From Hyphomicrobiales bacterium (GTDB lineage: Bacteria; Pseudomonadota; Alphaproteobacteria; Rhizobiales; Beijerinckiaceae), in contig CAKNFJ010000001.1 of assembly GCA_930633495.1 (NCBI GenBank), positions 1,674,001 through 1,738,000 of the forward strand: a DNA stretch of 64,000 nucleotides. The letters run 5' to 3'. Made by a program: the position numbers and the translations under genes. The notes under the pieces were generated by a model. That model was not told where the DNA came from, ran no database searches, and worked only from the letters and a program-made list of their open reading frames with translations. Shown in pieces: positions 23,228-32,566 of this stretch (position 1 is the stretch's first letter; each line of letters begins with the position of its first letter).

Positions 23228-23832
23228 TAGCGCTCGACGTCCTGCCGTTGGGAGGCGACCCGCGCGCGATAGGCGGCCGTGCGCGACGGCTCCTCCCGCG
23301 CCAGGATCTGCCCGACCCGGATCACCTCCCGCGCAAAGGTGACGCAGGCCCAGGCGACCATGACGAGCAGGACCAGATCGAACGGACTGAAACCGGCGAT
23401 GTCCGGCATGGTCTTGACCGGCGTCAGCGCCATGCCGACGCTCAGCGCGACCATGATGAACCGGCCTTCGGTAGGACCGATTCCGTCATGGGCGATATCA
23501 TAGACGCCGATCACGCCGGCCCGCAGATGCACCAGGACGGCAAGAAGAAGATAGCCGGCAAAGGTCGCTACGGCGACGTCGAAGCGTATCCAGGGCGAAA
23601 GACCGAGCCCGCCGAGGATCAGCGCCGTCGTCAGCACGTCCGCGGCCTGGTCGATGAACATGCCGAAGCGCGGCCGCTCGATGCTCCGGACCCGCGCCAG
23701 CGTTCCATCGAGGCTGTCGCCCAGCCAATGCACCGCGTAGCCCAGCACGGCCGGGAGCAGCCAGAGCACGGAGAAATCGCTCAGCGCATGCGCGATGTTG
23801 ACGAACAGGATGACGGTAGCGGGCTTGTTCAT
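23227..23832 (-). CDS. CDP-alcohol phosphatidyltransferase family membrane protein
   Basis: A 201-residue integral membrane enzyme. The family signature D-G-x2-A-R-x8-G-x3-D-x3-D is read in DSLDGTLARVRSIERPR followed by FGMFIDQAADVL. About five or six hydrophobic segments are present (for example FAGYLLLAVLVHLRAGVIGV). Such enzymes transfer an alcohol headgroup from or onto a CDP-activated lipid in phospholipid synthesis. The headgroup here is unknown. The ATG at 23832 is chosen because the longer frame crosses the divergent AraC gene. The promoter region is shared with that regulator, which may control it. Confidence 0.8.
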   Translation of the reverse strand: MNKPATVILFVNIAHALSDFSVLWLLPAVLGYAVHWLGDSLDGTLARVRSIERPRFGMFIDQAADVLTTALILGGLGLSPWIRFDVAVATFAGYLLLAVLVHLRAGVIGVYDIAHDGIGPTEGRFIMVALSVGMALTPVKTMPDIAGFSPFDLVLLVMVAWACVTFAREVIRVGQILAREEPSRTAAYRARVASQRQDVER

Positions 23833-23873
23833 GCGCGAGATCCGCAATCGACCGGGGAACGCCACGACGCTAG

Positions 23874-23922
23874 TCTGGCGTATGTTCAACGTCTCGCCAG
23901 ATATCATCGACAAAACGCCAGA
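23874..23922. promoter_or_regulatory. Triple TCTGGCG/CGCCAGA repeats at the AraC-type regulator start
   Basis: TCTGGCG (23874-23880) is inverted relative to CGCCAGA (23895-23901), and a second direct copy lies at 23916-23922, exactly 21 bases on, or two DNA turns. This suits cooperative binding of an AraC-type regulator. The repeats straddle the annotated ATG at 23882; if translation starts at 23930, they all lie in the leader. Confidence 0.55.
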
Positions 23923-24658
23923 CGCCGCAATGCTGGACGGTGTCGGCGTGCTCGCCCGGCGTTTTCCGATGGGGCATCGCCTGGCCTGGCATCGCCACGC
24001 CTGCGGGCAATTGCTCCATGCCGTGCAGGGCACGATGCTGGTCGAGACCATGGCCGGGCGCTGGGTCGTGCCGGTCGGCCGCGCGCTCTGGCTGCCGCCG
24101 CAGGCGCCGCATGCCCTGACCATGGCCGGCGATGTCGAGATGCGGACGGCCTATGTCGCGGAGGCGCGGCTCGACGGCACGGTCCTGGCAGCCGGTGCCG
24201 TCAAGGTCGTCGAGGTGAGCCCCCTGCTGCGTGCCTGCCTGCTCGGACTGTTCGATGCGGGAAATCCGCCGGACCGCCGCGCGGCGCTGATCACGCTCCT
24301 GCTCGACGAAACCCAGCGTGCGCCGGATGCGTCGACATTCCTGCCGATGCCGGCGGATCCGCGCGTGCTTGCGGTCGCGCGCGCCATCCTCGCCGCGCCG
24401 GGGACGGAGGCGGCAGCGGAAGATCTCGCCCTGGCCGCCGGGCTCTCGCTGCGCTCGCTCTCCCGGAGCTTTCCGATCGAGACAGGCCTCACCTTCAAGC
24501 GCTGGCGCCAGCGCGCCCGCATCATGGCGGCCGTGACGATGCTGTCAGGCGGCATGACGCCGAAGCGCGCCGCGGCGGCACTCGGCTTCTCCTCGCAGGC
24601 GGCCTTCGCCGCCGCGTTCAGGGCGGTGATGGGCCAAAGCCCTTCGCGGGGCAATTGA
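23882..24658 (+). CDS. AraC-family transcriptional regulator with cupin sensor
   Basis: A 258-residue regulator if begun at the ATG at 23882; an ATG at 23930 would give 242 residues and start right at the cupin domain. The sensor half shows FPMGHRLAWHRHACGQLLHA and GRWVVPVGRALWLPPQAPHA, typical of the NimR/YqhC-like cupin group. The C-terminal AraC helix-turn-helix pair is seen in DLALAAGLSLRSLSRSFPIE and PKRAAAALGFSSQAAFAAAF. It diverges from the phosphatidyltransferase gene and is probably autoregulated through the repeats at 23874-23922. Neither start has a good ribosome site. Confidence 0.85.
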   Translation: MFNVSPDIIDKTPDAAMLDGVGVLARRFPMGHRLAWHRHACGQLLHAVQGTMLVETMAGRWVVPVGRALWLPPQAPHALTMAGDVEMRTAYVAEARLDGTVLAAGAVKVVEVSPLLRACLLGLFDAGNPPDRRAALITLLLDETQRAPDASTFLPMPADPRVLAVARAILAAPGTEAAAEDLALAAGLSLRSLSRSFPIETGLTFKRWRQRARIMAAVTMLSGGMTPKRAAAALGFSSQAAFAAAFRAVMGQSPSRGN

Positions 24659-24684
24659 GCGGAGGCAACGACGCTCCCCACAAT

Positions 24685-24710
24685 CGAAAAATCGGGCCCA
24701 AACGGGCCCG
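24685..24710 (-). terminator. Intrinsic terminator of dctA
   Basis: On the minus strand CGGGCCC pairs with GGGCCCG around GTTT (24710-24693), followed by ATTTTTC. It is a classic stem plus T-run located 66 bases after the dctA stop codon. Confidence 0.75.
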
Positions 24711-24776
24711 CTTCCATCTGCGGCACTGCGCGGTCGGGGCTGCGGCGTTCCGGATATCCGCTCCGGCGCCGCCGTC

Positions 24777-26114
24777 TCACTCCGCCGGAACCGCCAGGAC
24801 CTCGCCATCGACCACCAGCGGCGAATGCCCGCTGAGCGCAGCCTTGAGCTGCTCCTGGTCGAGCTCTCCTTCCCAACGCGCCACGACGATCGTCGCAACC
24901 GCATTGCCGATGAAGTTGGTCACCGCGCGGCACTCCGACATGAAGCGGTCGATACCGAGGATCAGCGCCATGCCGGCAACCGGGACGGCGGGAACGACCG
25001 AGAGCGTCGCCGCCAGCGTGATGAAGCCCGCGCCGGTGATGCCGGCAGCGCCCTTCGAGCTCAGCATCGCGACCAGCAGCAGCAGGACCTGATCGCCCAG
25101 CGGCAGGTGGATGTCCATCGCCTGGGCAATGAACAGCGCCGCCAGCGTCATGTAGATGTTGGTGCCGTCTAGGTTGAAGGAATAGCCGGTCGGGATGACG
25201 AGGCCGACGACGGAGCGCTTGCAGCCGGCCGCCTCCATCTTCTCCATCAGACTCGGCAGCGCCGCTTCCGAGGACGAGGTGCCGATGACGAGGAGGATCT
25301 CCTCCTTGATGTAGCGGATGAGGGCGAAGATCGAGAAGCCGTTATAGCGCGCGACCACGCCGAGCACGACGAGCACGAAGATCGCGGCCGTGATGTAGAA
25401 GGTCACGATCAGCATCGCCAGATTGGCGACGGAGCCGATGCCGTAACGGCCGATGGTGAAGGCCATCGCACCGAAGGCGCCGATCGGGGCCGCCTTCATC
25501 AGGATCGAGACCAGCTTGAAGATCGGGGCCGTGAGCGCCTGCAGGAAGTCGAGCACCGGCTTGCCGCGCTCGCCCACCATCGCCAGCGAGAGGCCGAACA
25601 GGACGGAGAAGAACAGCACCTGCAGGATGTCGCCGGAGGCGAAGGCGCCGACGATCGTGTCGGGGATGATGTTCTGCAGGAAGCCGATGACGCTGGTATC
25701 ATGCGCCTTGGCCGCATAGCCCTGCACGGCCTTGGCATCGAGGCTGGCCGGGTTGATGTGCAGGCCGGTGCCCGGCTGAATGACGTTGCCGACGATCAGG
25801 CCGACGATCAGCGCCAGAGTCGAGAAGGTGAGGAAGTAGATCATCGCCTTGCCGGCGACGCGCCCGACCTTCTTCATGTCGCTCATGCCCGCGATCCCGG
25901 TCGAAACCGTCAGGAAGATCACCGGCGCGATGATCATCTTCACCAGCTTGATGAAGGAATCGCCGAGCGGCTTCATTGCCGTGCCCTGCTCCGGCCAGAA
26001 ATGGCCGAGCAGGATGCCCGCCGCGATGGCGAGCAGCACCTGCACATAGAGATGCTGATAGAACTTTCTGGGCGCCGCCGGCTGGGCCGGCACGACGTCG
26101 ATCATGGTCGCCAT
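24777..26114 (-). CDS. dctA: C4-dicarboxylate:cation symporter DctA
   Basis: A 445-residue inner-membrane symporter of the DAACS (glutamate/dicarboxylate) family that imports succinate, fumarate and malate. [20 protein letters not shown] contains the re-entrant serine-rich loop, and [20 protein letters not shown] is the substrate-binding segment with the NLDGT motif. [20 protein letters not shown] is also characteristic. Length is normal. The start has GGAGCAGACA in front. Transcription is from the sigma-54 promoter at 26173-26188 with tandem activator sites at 26261-26310, and the divergent dctBD operon supplies the sensor and activator. Confidence 0.94.
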   Translation of the reverse strand: MATMIDVVPAQPAAPRKFYQHLYVQVLLAIAAGILLGHFWPEQGTAMKPLGDSFIKLVKMIIAPVIFLTVSTGIAGMSDMKKVGRVAGKAMIYFLTFSTLALIVGLIVGNVIQPGTGLHINPASLDAKAVQGYAAKAHDTSVIGFLQNIIPDTIVGAFASGDILQVLFFSVLFGLSLAMVGERGKPVLDFLQALTAPIFKLVSILMKAAPIGAFGAMAFTIGRYGIGSVANLAMLIVTFYITAAIFVLVVLGVVARYNGFSIFALIRYIKEEILLVIGTSSSEAALPSLMEKMEAAGCKRSVVGLVIPTGYSFNLDGTNIYMTLAALFIAQAMDIHLPLGDQVLLLLVAMLSSKGAAGITGAGFITLAATLSVVPAVPVAGMALILGIDRFMSECRAVTNFIGNAVATIVVARWEGELDQEQLKAALSGHSPLVVDGEVLAVPAE

Positions 26115-26172
26115 TGTCTGCTCCTTGGGTCGGCGGTGTTTTGCTCTTGTTCGAAACCGCTGCGCCCCTTTC

Positions 26173-26188
26173 GCAACCGGCGTGCCAA
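26173..26188 (-). promoter_or_regulatory. Sigma-54 (RpoN) promoter of dctA
   Basis: The minus strand reads TTGGCACGCCGGTTGC. The -24 GG and -12 GC doublets are exactly 10 bases apart, matching the TTGGCAC-N5-TTGC consensus. It lies about 60 bases before the dctA start codon. Confidence 0.88.
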
Positions 26189-26260
26189 ACGCTTCGCTCG
26201 GCCAGACATCCGGAAAAACAAAGGGTTAGCGCCCTGCCGACGCCCCTTGTGGAATTCGAT

Positions 26261-26310
26261 TGGCGGAAGCCCGCACATTGTCCCCTTGATTTGTGCGGAA
26301 ATCCGCACAA
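26261..26310. promoter_or_regulatory. Tandem DctD activator sites
   Basis: TTGTGCGGA-AA-TCCGCACAA (26291-26310) is a perfect dyad with 9-base arms. A second, imperfect copy, TTGGCGGAAGCCCGCACA (26261-26278), is centred 30 bases away, about three DNA turns. Both sit about 90-130 bases upstream of the sigma-54 promoter, the expected place for an NtrC-type activator. The stronger site also adjoins the dctB start at 26320 and could autoregulate dctBD. Confidence 0.75.
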
Positions 26311-26319
26311 CGACAGGAC

Positions 26320-28140
26320 ATGAGCCATTTGCCGCTCGTTCACGGGAAGGGCGTTGCCAGGCTGCCCTGGTTGGTCTTCGGGCTGGCCGTCGCGGCGGTC
26401 GCGATCGCCTGCCTGTTCGCGGCAGGAGAGTTCGGCCGCAGCCGCGCCATCGCCGGCGCCCAATCGCGCGCCGAGGATGCCGGAACGCTCGCGCTCGCCA
26501 TCCTGCGCGGAGAGCTTGAAAAGCAGCGTGCGCTGCCGGTCATCCTGGCGCGCGATCCCGATGTGCGGCAGGCGCTGACCGGCGGCAGCCGCCACGGGCT
26601 CGACCTCAAGCTGGAAGCCATCGCGCGGGAAGCCCGGACGGCAGTGATCTACCTGCTCGGCGCCGACGGCGTCGCGATCGCCGCGAGCAACTGGAACGAG
26701 CCGACGAGCTTCGTCGGCAACGACTACAGCTTCCGCGACTACTTCAAGGGTGCGGTCGCGAGCGGCGCCGCAGAGCAGTTCGCGCTCGGCACGGTCAGCC
26801 AGCGTCCGGGCCTCTACATCACGCGCCGGATCGAGCAGGCCGGCACGAGCCTCGGCGTGATCGTCGTCAAGGCGGAGTTCGACCGGGTCGAGGCGGATTG
26901 GCGGGCGCTCGGCGGCCAGACCTTTGCCGTCGACGCGCGCGGGGTCGTGCTTCTGGCGACGGTCGAGGACTGGCGCTTCCGGGTCGAGGCGCCACTGGAC
27001 GACGCGACCGCGGCGGCGATCCGGGATTCATTGCAGTTCGGCGCGGCGCCGCTGACCCTGTTGCCGATGCGGCAGCAGGGGAACCTCGTTCAGGCGCTGC
27101 CGCCGCTGACCGGCCGCTTCGTCCAGGCCCGGCATCCGGTGCCGACGACGGACTGGGCGCTGGAGGTGCTCCAGCCCGTCGATGCCGCGATCGTCAGCGG
27201 GCGCTCGCAAGCGCAGGCCCTCACCGCGCTGGTGCTGATGCCGGGCGCGGCGCTGGCGGGTTTTGCCCTGCACCGCCGCCGGCGCAACATCGCCCGGACT
27301 GCGGCCGACGCCAGGGCAAAGGCCGAGCTCGAGGACCGTGTCGCAGAGAGAACCGCTGAACTGGCCGGCGCCAATGAACGCCTCGTCGCCGAAATGGCGA
27401 AGCGGGCGCGGGCCCAGGAACGCCTGTCCAACCTGCGGGAAGAACTCGCCAGGGCAAACCGCCTCGCGACGCTCGGGCAGATCACGGCCGGCGTCGCCCA
27501 TGAGATCAACCAGCCGCTCGCGGCGCTGCGCACCTATGCCGAAAACGCCCGCGCCTTCCTGAAACGCGCCGATACGGCCGAGGCCGACGGCACGCTGGCA
27601 CGGATCGTCGCGCTGACCGACCGGATCGGGGCGATCACCGAAGCACTGCGCGGCTTCGTCCGCCGCCGCAAGGAACCGCTCTCCTCCGTTTCGGTCGCCA
27701 CCGTGATCGAGGGCGCGCTGACCTTGCTCGAAGGCCCGTTGCGCCAGGCCGGCGTGGCCCCGGTCGTCACGGCTCCATCCGAGCCGGTCCTCGTCACGGC
27801 CCGACCGATCGAACTCGAACAGGTGCTGGTCAACCTGCTGCGCAATGCGATCGAGGCGCTTCTCGAAGGGGGAGAGGGCGCTCAGCCCGCCCTCGCCATC
27901 ACGGTCACGGCCCAGGGCGACAGAGTCGAGATCGCCGTCGCCGATCGCGGCCCGGGCCTGTCCACGGATGCGCTGGCGCAGCTCTTCGTCCCGTTCAGCA
28001 CGACCAAACCCAAGGGGCTCGGCCTCGGCCTGGTGATCTCGCAGGACATGGTCACCTCCTTCGGCGGCACGCTGACCGCGACCAGCCGCCCCGGCGCCGG
28101 CGCCAGCTTCGTCATCAACCTCGAAAGGGCCGCCGCATGA
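26320..28140 (+). CDS. dctB: C4-dicarboxylate sensor histidine kinase DctB
   Basis: A 606-residue membrane kinase. A first membrane segment ([20 protein letters not shown]) and a second near residues 303-320 ([18 protein letters not shown]) bracket a periplasmic double-PAS-like sensor domain of about 270 residues, with [20 protein letters not shown] as in DctB. A coiled coil leads to the phospho-acceptor H394 in [17 protein letters not shown]. The ATPase domain shows [19 protein letters not shown] and [10 protein letters not shown]. The ATG at 26320 is preceded by ACAGGA; an ATG nine codons upstream would overlap the activator site. It signals to DctD, whose gene overlaps its stop codon by four bases. 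Confidence 0.92.
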   Translation: MSHLPLVHGKGVARLPWLVFGLAVAAVAIACLFAAGEFGRSRAIAGAQSRAEDAGTLALAILRGELEKQRALPVILARDPDVRQALTGGSRHGLDLKLEAIAREARTAVIYLLGADGVAIAASNWNEPTSFVGNDYSFRDYFKGAVASGAAEQFALGTVSQRPGLYITRRIEQAGTSLGVIVVKAEFDRVEADWRALGGQTFAVDARGVVLLATVEDWRFRVEAPLDDATAAAIRDSLQFGAAPLTLLPMRQQGNLVQALPPLTGRFVQARHPVPTTDWALEVLQPVDAAIVSGRSQAQALTALVLMPGAALAGFALHRRRRNIARTAADARAKAELEDRVAERTAELAGANERLVAEMAKRARAQERLSNLREELARANRLATLGQITAGVAHEINQPLAALRTYAENARAFLKRADTAEADGTLARIVALTDRIGAITEALRGFVRRRKEPLSSVSVATVIEGALTLLEGPLRQAGVAPVVTAPSEPVLVTARPIELEQVLVNLLRNAIEALLEGGEGAQPALAITVTAQGDRVEIAVADRGPGLSTDALAQLFVPFSTTKPKGLGLGLVISQDMVTSFGGTLTATSRPGAGASFVINLERAAA

Positions 28141-29504
28141 CTGCTTCCGGCGCCTCCCTAGCCGCGATCGAGGTCGCCTTCGTCGATGACGACGCCGATC
28201 TGCGCGACGCCAATGTGCAGGCGCTGCGCCTTGCCGGCTTCCGGGCCGTCCCGCTGCCCTCCGGCCAGGCCGCGCTTCAGCACATCGGCCCCGACTATGC
28301 CGGGATCGTCGTCACGGATATCCGCATGCCCGGCATGGACGGAATCGAGCTGTTCAGGCGGCTGCGAGCGCTCGATCCCGACATTCCGGTGATCATGATC
28401 TCCGGCCATGCCGATATCGACACCGCCGTCGGCGCGATCAGCGAGGGCGCCTACGACTTCATCGCCAAGCCCTATGCAGGCGAGCGCCTCGTCGAAACCC
28501 TGCGGCGCGCGGCCGAGAAGCGCGCGCTCGTCCTCGAAAACCGGCGCCTGCGGGCGCTCGCGGAACAGAGCGAGGAGGAGACCGCCCTTCTCGGCGAAAC
28601 CCCCGCCATCGCGCGCCTGCGCCAGACAGTCCGCGAACTCGCCGACGTCGATGTCGACGTGCTGGTTCTGGGTGAGACCGGAACGGGCAAGGAGGTCGTC
28701 GCCAGCCTGCTGCACCGGCTCGGGCGGCGGCGCGACAAGCCCTTCGTCGCGCTGAATTGCGGCGCGCTGCCGGACAGCGTCATCGAAAGCGAGCTTTTCG
28801 GCTACGAACCCGGCGCCTTCACCGGCGCGCAGAAGCGGCGGATCGGGCGGATCGAGCACTCCAGCGGCGGCACGCTCTTTCTCGACGAGTTGGAGAGCAT
28901 GCCGCTGGCGGCCCAGGTCAAGCTGCTGCGCGTGCTGGAGATGCGCGAGATCGCGCCGCTGGGCTCGAACGATCTGCGCCGCGTCGACCTGCGGGTCGTG
29001 GCGGCGACCAAAATCGATTTGAGCGATCTGGCGCAGCGCCGCGATTTTCGCGAGGATCTCTTCTATCGCCTCAATGTGGTGACGCTGCGCATCCCACCGC
29101 TGCGCGAGCGCCGCCGCGACATCCCGCTGCTCTTCACCCGCTTCCTGTCGCGGGCGGCGGAAAAATATCGCCGCCCTATGCCGGCGCTGGACCGCGCGGT
29201 AGAGCGCCACCTCGTCGAGAACGACTGGCCGGGCAATGTGCGCGAACTGGTCCATTTCGCCGAACGCGTCGCGCTCGGCCTGTCCGGGGATGCGCCGCCG
29301 GCTGCCCGGCCATCGGATGGCGCCGACCAATTGAGCCTGCCGGAGCGGCTCAACGCCGTCGAAGCCACGCTGATCCGGGAGGCGCTGGAAGCGTGCCAAG
29401 GCGATGTGCGCGCCGCGCTGGAGGCGCTCGGCATCCCACGCAAGACCTTCTACGACAAGCTCGCACGGCACGGAATCGACCGCGCCGCCTATCTGCCCCG
29501 CTGA
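28137..29504 (+). CDS. dctD: Sigma-54-dependent response regulator DctD
   Basis: A 455-residue NtrC-family activator. The receiver domain has its phospho-acceptor Asp in [12 protein letters not shown]. The AAA+ domain contains Walker A GETGTGKE, the sigma-54-contacting GAFTGA loop ([13 protein letters not shown]) and Walker [13 protein letters not shown] Fis-type helix-turn-helix closes the protein ([20 protein letters not shown]). It should bind the tandem sites at 26261-26310 and activate dctA when dicarboxylates are sensed by DctB. It is translationally coupled to dctB. Confidence 0.93.
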   Translation: MTASGASLAAIEVAFVDDDADLRDANVQALRLAGFRAVPLPSGQAALQHIGPDYAGIVVTDIRMPGMDGIELFRRLRALDPDIPVIMISGHADIDTAVGAISEGAYDFIAKPYAGERLVETLRRAAEKRALVLENRRLRALAEQSEEETALLGETPAIARLRQTVRELADVDVDVLVLGETGTGKEVVASLLHRLGRRRDKPFVALNCGALPDSVIESELFGYEPGAFTGAQKRRIGRIEHSSGGTLFLDELESMPLAAQVKLLRVLEMREIAPLGSNDLRRVDLRVVAATKIDLSDLAQRRDFREDLFYRLNVVTLRIPPLRERRRDIPLLFTRFLSRAAEKYRRPMPALDRAVERHLVENDWPGNVRELVHFAERVALGLSGDAPPAARPSDGADQLSLPERLNAVEATLIREALEACQGDVRAALEALGIPRKTFYDKLARHGIDRAAYLPR

Positions 29505-29535
29505 AGCCGGGCGGCGCGCGCCCGTTCAGCGCCGG

Positions 29536-30429
29536 TCAAAGCGCCTCACGTCGCGGCATGCCGGCCTGCGCTCCCTGCGCAAGGCAGGACAGCGCCGCCG
29601 CGCGACAGCCGAGATCGAGCGCGCGGGGAAGGTCGAGCCCCTCCTCCAGCGCAGCCGCCACGGCGCCAACGAAGGTATCGCCGGCTCCGGTGGTGTCGAC
29701 CGGCTCGATGCGCGGCGCCGGCACATGGACCGTCGTGCCGTCGGGCGCATGGGCGAAGGCCCCTTCCGCGCCGGCCGTGACGATGCAGCGCGTCGCCGTT
29801 CCACGGATGAGCGCGGCGATCCCGGCCTCGCGCCGCCCCAGGATGGCGGCGATGTCGGCGGCCTCGTGCTCGTTGACGATCAGGACATCGCTGGCCGCAA
29901 GCAGGGCTGCGGCATCCGCCGCGCCAAACCCATCGGGCACCGGCGCGCAATTCCAGACCACCCGCCCGCCGGCCGAGCGCACGCGCCGCGCGAGTGCGAG
30001 CGACTGCGCGAAGGGCACCTCCATCTGGAGCACCAGGATCGTCGCGGCCGTCAGCAGCGCCTCCGGCACGTCGCCGGCCCGTGGCTCGAGATTGGCGCCG
30101 CTGGCGACCGTGATCGCATTCTCCGCGCGCGCATCGACGGTGATGAAGGCGCAGCCGGTGGGGGCCTCGCCGATCCGGACCAGATCGACCGCGACGCCGT
30201 TGGCGGCGAGGTTCGCCATCGATTCGCGGCCGAAGCCGTCATCGCCGACGCAAGCCGCCATGGCCACCCGGCCGGGCGCCGCGAGGCGCGCCGCCGCTAC
30301 CGCCTGATTGGCTCCCTTGCCGCCGAAATGGCGTTCATAGGATGGAGCGAGCACGGTCTTGCCGGGCCCCGGAATGGTGGCGACCCGTGCCACCAGATCG
30401 ACATTGACCGATCCGAAGACCAGGATCAT
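29536..30429 (-). CDS. rbsK: Ribokinase
   Basis: A 297-residue PfkB-family sugar kinase. The N-terminal signature GGKGANQAVAAARLA and the C-terminal PfkB signature DTTGAGDTFVGAVAA (with the catalytic Asp in GAGD) are intact. FGSVNVDLVARVATIPGPGK at the start is typical of RbsK. It phosphorylates ribose to ribose 5-phosphate. No ribose transporter adjoins it; it lies convergent to dctD and 90 bases upstream of hmgA on the same strand. Another pentose or nucleoside substrate is possible. Confidence 0.85.
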   Translation of the reverse strand: MILVFGSVNVDLVARVATIPGPGKTVLAPSYERHFGGKGANQAVAAARLAAPGRVAMAACVGDDGFGRESMANLAANGVAVDLVRIGEAPTGCAFITVDARAENAITVASGANLEPRAGDVPEALLTAATILVLQMEVPFAQSLALARRVRSAGGRVVWNCAPVPDGFGAADAAALLAASDVLIVNEHEAADIAAILGRREAGIAALIRGTATRCIVTAGAEGAFAHAPDGTTVHVPAPRIEPVDTTGAGDTFVGAVAAALEEGLDLPRALDLGCRAAALSCLAQGAQAGMPRREAL

Positions 30430-30519
30430 CCGACGCCCCTCGCCTGCCTGCGGCCTCTGCCGGCCCGGCGCGGAGAGATAAGATGAAATCCGCCCGCTGG
30501 CGAGCCATGCGGATCGAGG

Positions 30520-31878
30520 TTAGGGGCGGCCCGGATCGAAATGCCGGGCGAGCTTGTGGCCATAGCCGCCATAGTCCCGCTGGAACGCCTCCGAATGGGC
30601 AGCGAAAGCCGTGACCTGTTGCGGAAAGCGCGTCTCGAACATGAAGGCGAGCGTGCCCTCCAGCTTATGCGGCTTCAGCTCGACATTGCTCGCGCGCTCG
30701 AACGCATCGACGTCGGGGCCATGCGGCAGCATCATATTGTGCAGCGAGATGCCGCCGGGCACGAAGCCGCCGCCGGTCTTGGCGTCGTAGACGCCATAGA
30801 CCAGCCCCATGAGCTCACTCATCACGTTCATATGGTACCAGGGCGGCCTGAAGGTGTTCTCCGCCACGAGCCAGCGATCGGAGAAGATCACGAAGTCGAT
30901 ATTGGCGGTTCCGGGCGTTTCCGAGGGCGAGGTCAGCACGGTGAAGATCGACGGGTCGGCGTGATCGTAGAGGATCGGCCCGACCGGCGAATACCGACGC
31001 AGATCGTATTTGTACGGGGCGTAGTTGCCGTGCCAGGCGACGACGTCGAGAGGCGAGTGCCCGATATCGGCGACCCAGAGGTTGCCGCCCCATTTCACGA
31101 ACATCTTCGAGGGCGCGTCGCGGTCCTCATAGGCCGCGACGGGCGTGAGGAAATCGCGCGGATTGGCGAGGCAGTTGGCGCCGATCGGCCCCCGCTCGGG
31201 CAGGGTGAAGGCGCCGCCATAGTTCTCGCAGAGATAGCCGCGCGCCGGCCCGCCGGGCAATTCGACGCGGATCTTCACGCCGCGCGGGATTACCGCGATC
31301 TCACCCGGCTCGATATCGATGATGCCGAACTCGGTCCAGAGCCTCAAGCTCCCCAGCTGCGGCACGAACAGCATCTCGCCGTCGGCATTGTAGAAGTACT
31401 CGTCGACCATCGAGCGCGTGATCAGATAGACATGCGCGCCCATGCCGCCCTGGCTGCCGGCATCTCCCGCCGTGGTCATGCTGTGGATCCCCTCGACGAA
31501 GGAGACCGGCTCCGGCGGTAGCGGCAGCGGGCTCCAGCGCATCGGCGCGAGCGGCAGATCGACTTCGCGCGCCGGGGCCGTGCGCCACAACCCGATATCC
31601 GCCTTCCGGAACGCGTTCCAATGGGCCACCGTCGGCCGGATACGATAGAGCCAGGAGCGCTCGTTGGTGGTGCGAGGCGCCGTAAAGGGCGAGCCGGAAA
31701 GCTGCTCGGCATAGAGCCCATAGGCGCATTTCTGCGGCGAATTGCGGCCCAGCGGCAGCGCACCCGGCAGCGCCTCGGTCTCGAAGCCGTTCCCGAAGCC
31801 GGACATGTAGCCGGTCTGGATCGCGCTCTCGATCCTGCGCTCGCCGGCAGGCGGCACGGACGGGTTCGAAACATTCAT
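30520..31878 (-). CDS. hmgA: Homogentisate 1,2-dioxygenase
   Basis: A 452-residue non-heme iron enzyme that opens the ring of homogentisate to maleylacetoacetate in tyrosine and phenylalanine catabolism. [20 protein letters not shown] near the N-terminus and [20 protein letters not shown] near the C-terminus are signature segments; the His and Glu iron ligands lie in the second half. Length is normal. The fumarylacetoacetase and maleylacetoacetate isomerase genes that often follow are absent here. A MarR-type gene diverges from it across 112 bases, so repression by that protein is likely. Confidence 0.94.
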   Translation of the reverse strand: MNVSNPSVPPAGERRIESAIQTGYMSGFGNGFETEALPGALPLGRNSPQKCAYGLYAEQLSGSPFTAPRTTNERSWLYRIRPTVAHWNAFRKADIGLWRTAPAREVDLPLAPMRWSPLPLPPEPVSFVEGIHSMTTAGDAGSQGGMGAHVYLITRSMVDEYFYNADGEMLFVPQLGSLRLWTEFGIIDIEPGEIAVIPRGVKIRVELPGGPARGYLCENYGGAFTLPERGPIGANCLANPRDFLTPVAAYEDRDAPSKMFVKWGGNLWVADIGHSPLDVVAWHGNYAPYKYDLRRYSPVGPILYDHADPSIFTVLTSPSETPGTANIDFVIFSDRWLVAENTFRPPWYHMNVMSELMGLVYGVYDAKTGGGFVPGGISLHNMMLPHGPDVDAFERASNVELKPHKLEGTLAFMFETRFPQQVTAFAAHSEAFQRDYGGYGHKLARHFDPGRP

Positions 31879-31951
31879 GGCGCGACCTCCCGATACGCGG
31901 CCGATCAGACAGGCTCATCGGCTTCCCGCAGAGCCGCCCGCCGCCGAAAAC

Positions 31952-31982
31952 GGTTGCTTTCGTAACTGTTGATTTTGTAACC
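31952..31982. promoter_or_regulatory. Possible MarR operator between hmgA and its regulator
   Basis: In an AT-rich patch, GGTTGC (31952-31957) mirrors GTAACC (31977-31982) with one mismatch. TTTCGTAAC and TTTTGTAAC repeat directly 15 bases apart. The segment ends 8 bases before the MarR ATG. The assignment to MarR is inferred from position. Confidence 0.45.
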
Positions 31983-31990
31983 AACAAGGC

Positions 31991-32425
31991 ATGACAACGC
32001 TCACGCTCGAACGCTTCCTGCCCTACCGGCTCAACCGGCTGAACACGGCGCTTTCGCTGCGCTTCCGCGCCGTCTACGGGCCTCACCACGATCTGACCGT
32101 GCCCGAATGGCGCGTGCTCGCCACGCTCGGCCAGTTCGGGACCCTGACCGCCAAGGCCATCGGCGCCCATTCCGCGATGCACAAGACCAAGGTCAGCCGG
32201 GCGGTGCGCGCGCTGGAGGAGCGCCGCTGGCTGACACGCCGCGCAAACGAAGCCGATCGGCGCGAGGAGAGCCTGACGCTGACGGCGGCGGGCCGGCGCA
32301 GCTACGGCGAGATCGTGCCGCGCGCGCTGGCCTTCGAGGCCGAGATCCTGGCGGCACTCGACGCCGACGCCGCCTTGCTGCTGCGTGGGCTCGACCGTCT
32401 GGAGGCGCGGCTCCTCGGCGGCTGA
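31991..32425 (+). CDS. MarR-family transcriptional regulator, probable hmgA regulator
   Basis: A 144-residue winged-helix protein. Helix-turn-helix: LTAKAIGAHSAMHKTKVSRA, followed by VRALEERRWLTRRANEADRR, where the wing carries the DRR-like motif of MarR proteins. Length is standard. It diverges from hmgA, and similarly placed MarR/HmgR-type regulators respond to homogentisate in other bacteria; that effector is inferred here. No ribosome site is obvious upstream of the ATG. Confidence 0.82.
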   Translation: MTTLTLERFLPYRLNRLNTALSLRFRAVYGPHHDLTVPEWRVLATLGQFGTLTAKAIGAHSAMHKTKVSRAVRALEERRWLTRRANEADRREESLTLTAAGRRSYGEIVPRALAFEAEILAALDADAALLLRGLDRLEARLLGG

Positions 32426-32566
32426 ACACGCGCTCCCGTACGCACGCCCTCGCCGGAGGGGGTTGTCCCGGACGCATCGATCCGCCGCTGATTTTCCTTG
32501 CGATCCGGGGCTGACCGACAGATGACGGATCGTCGTTCCCAATCAGCACCCGTGAGGATCGCGGCG

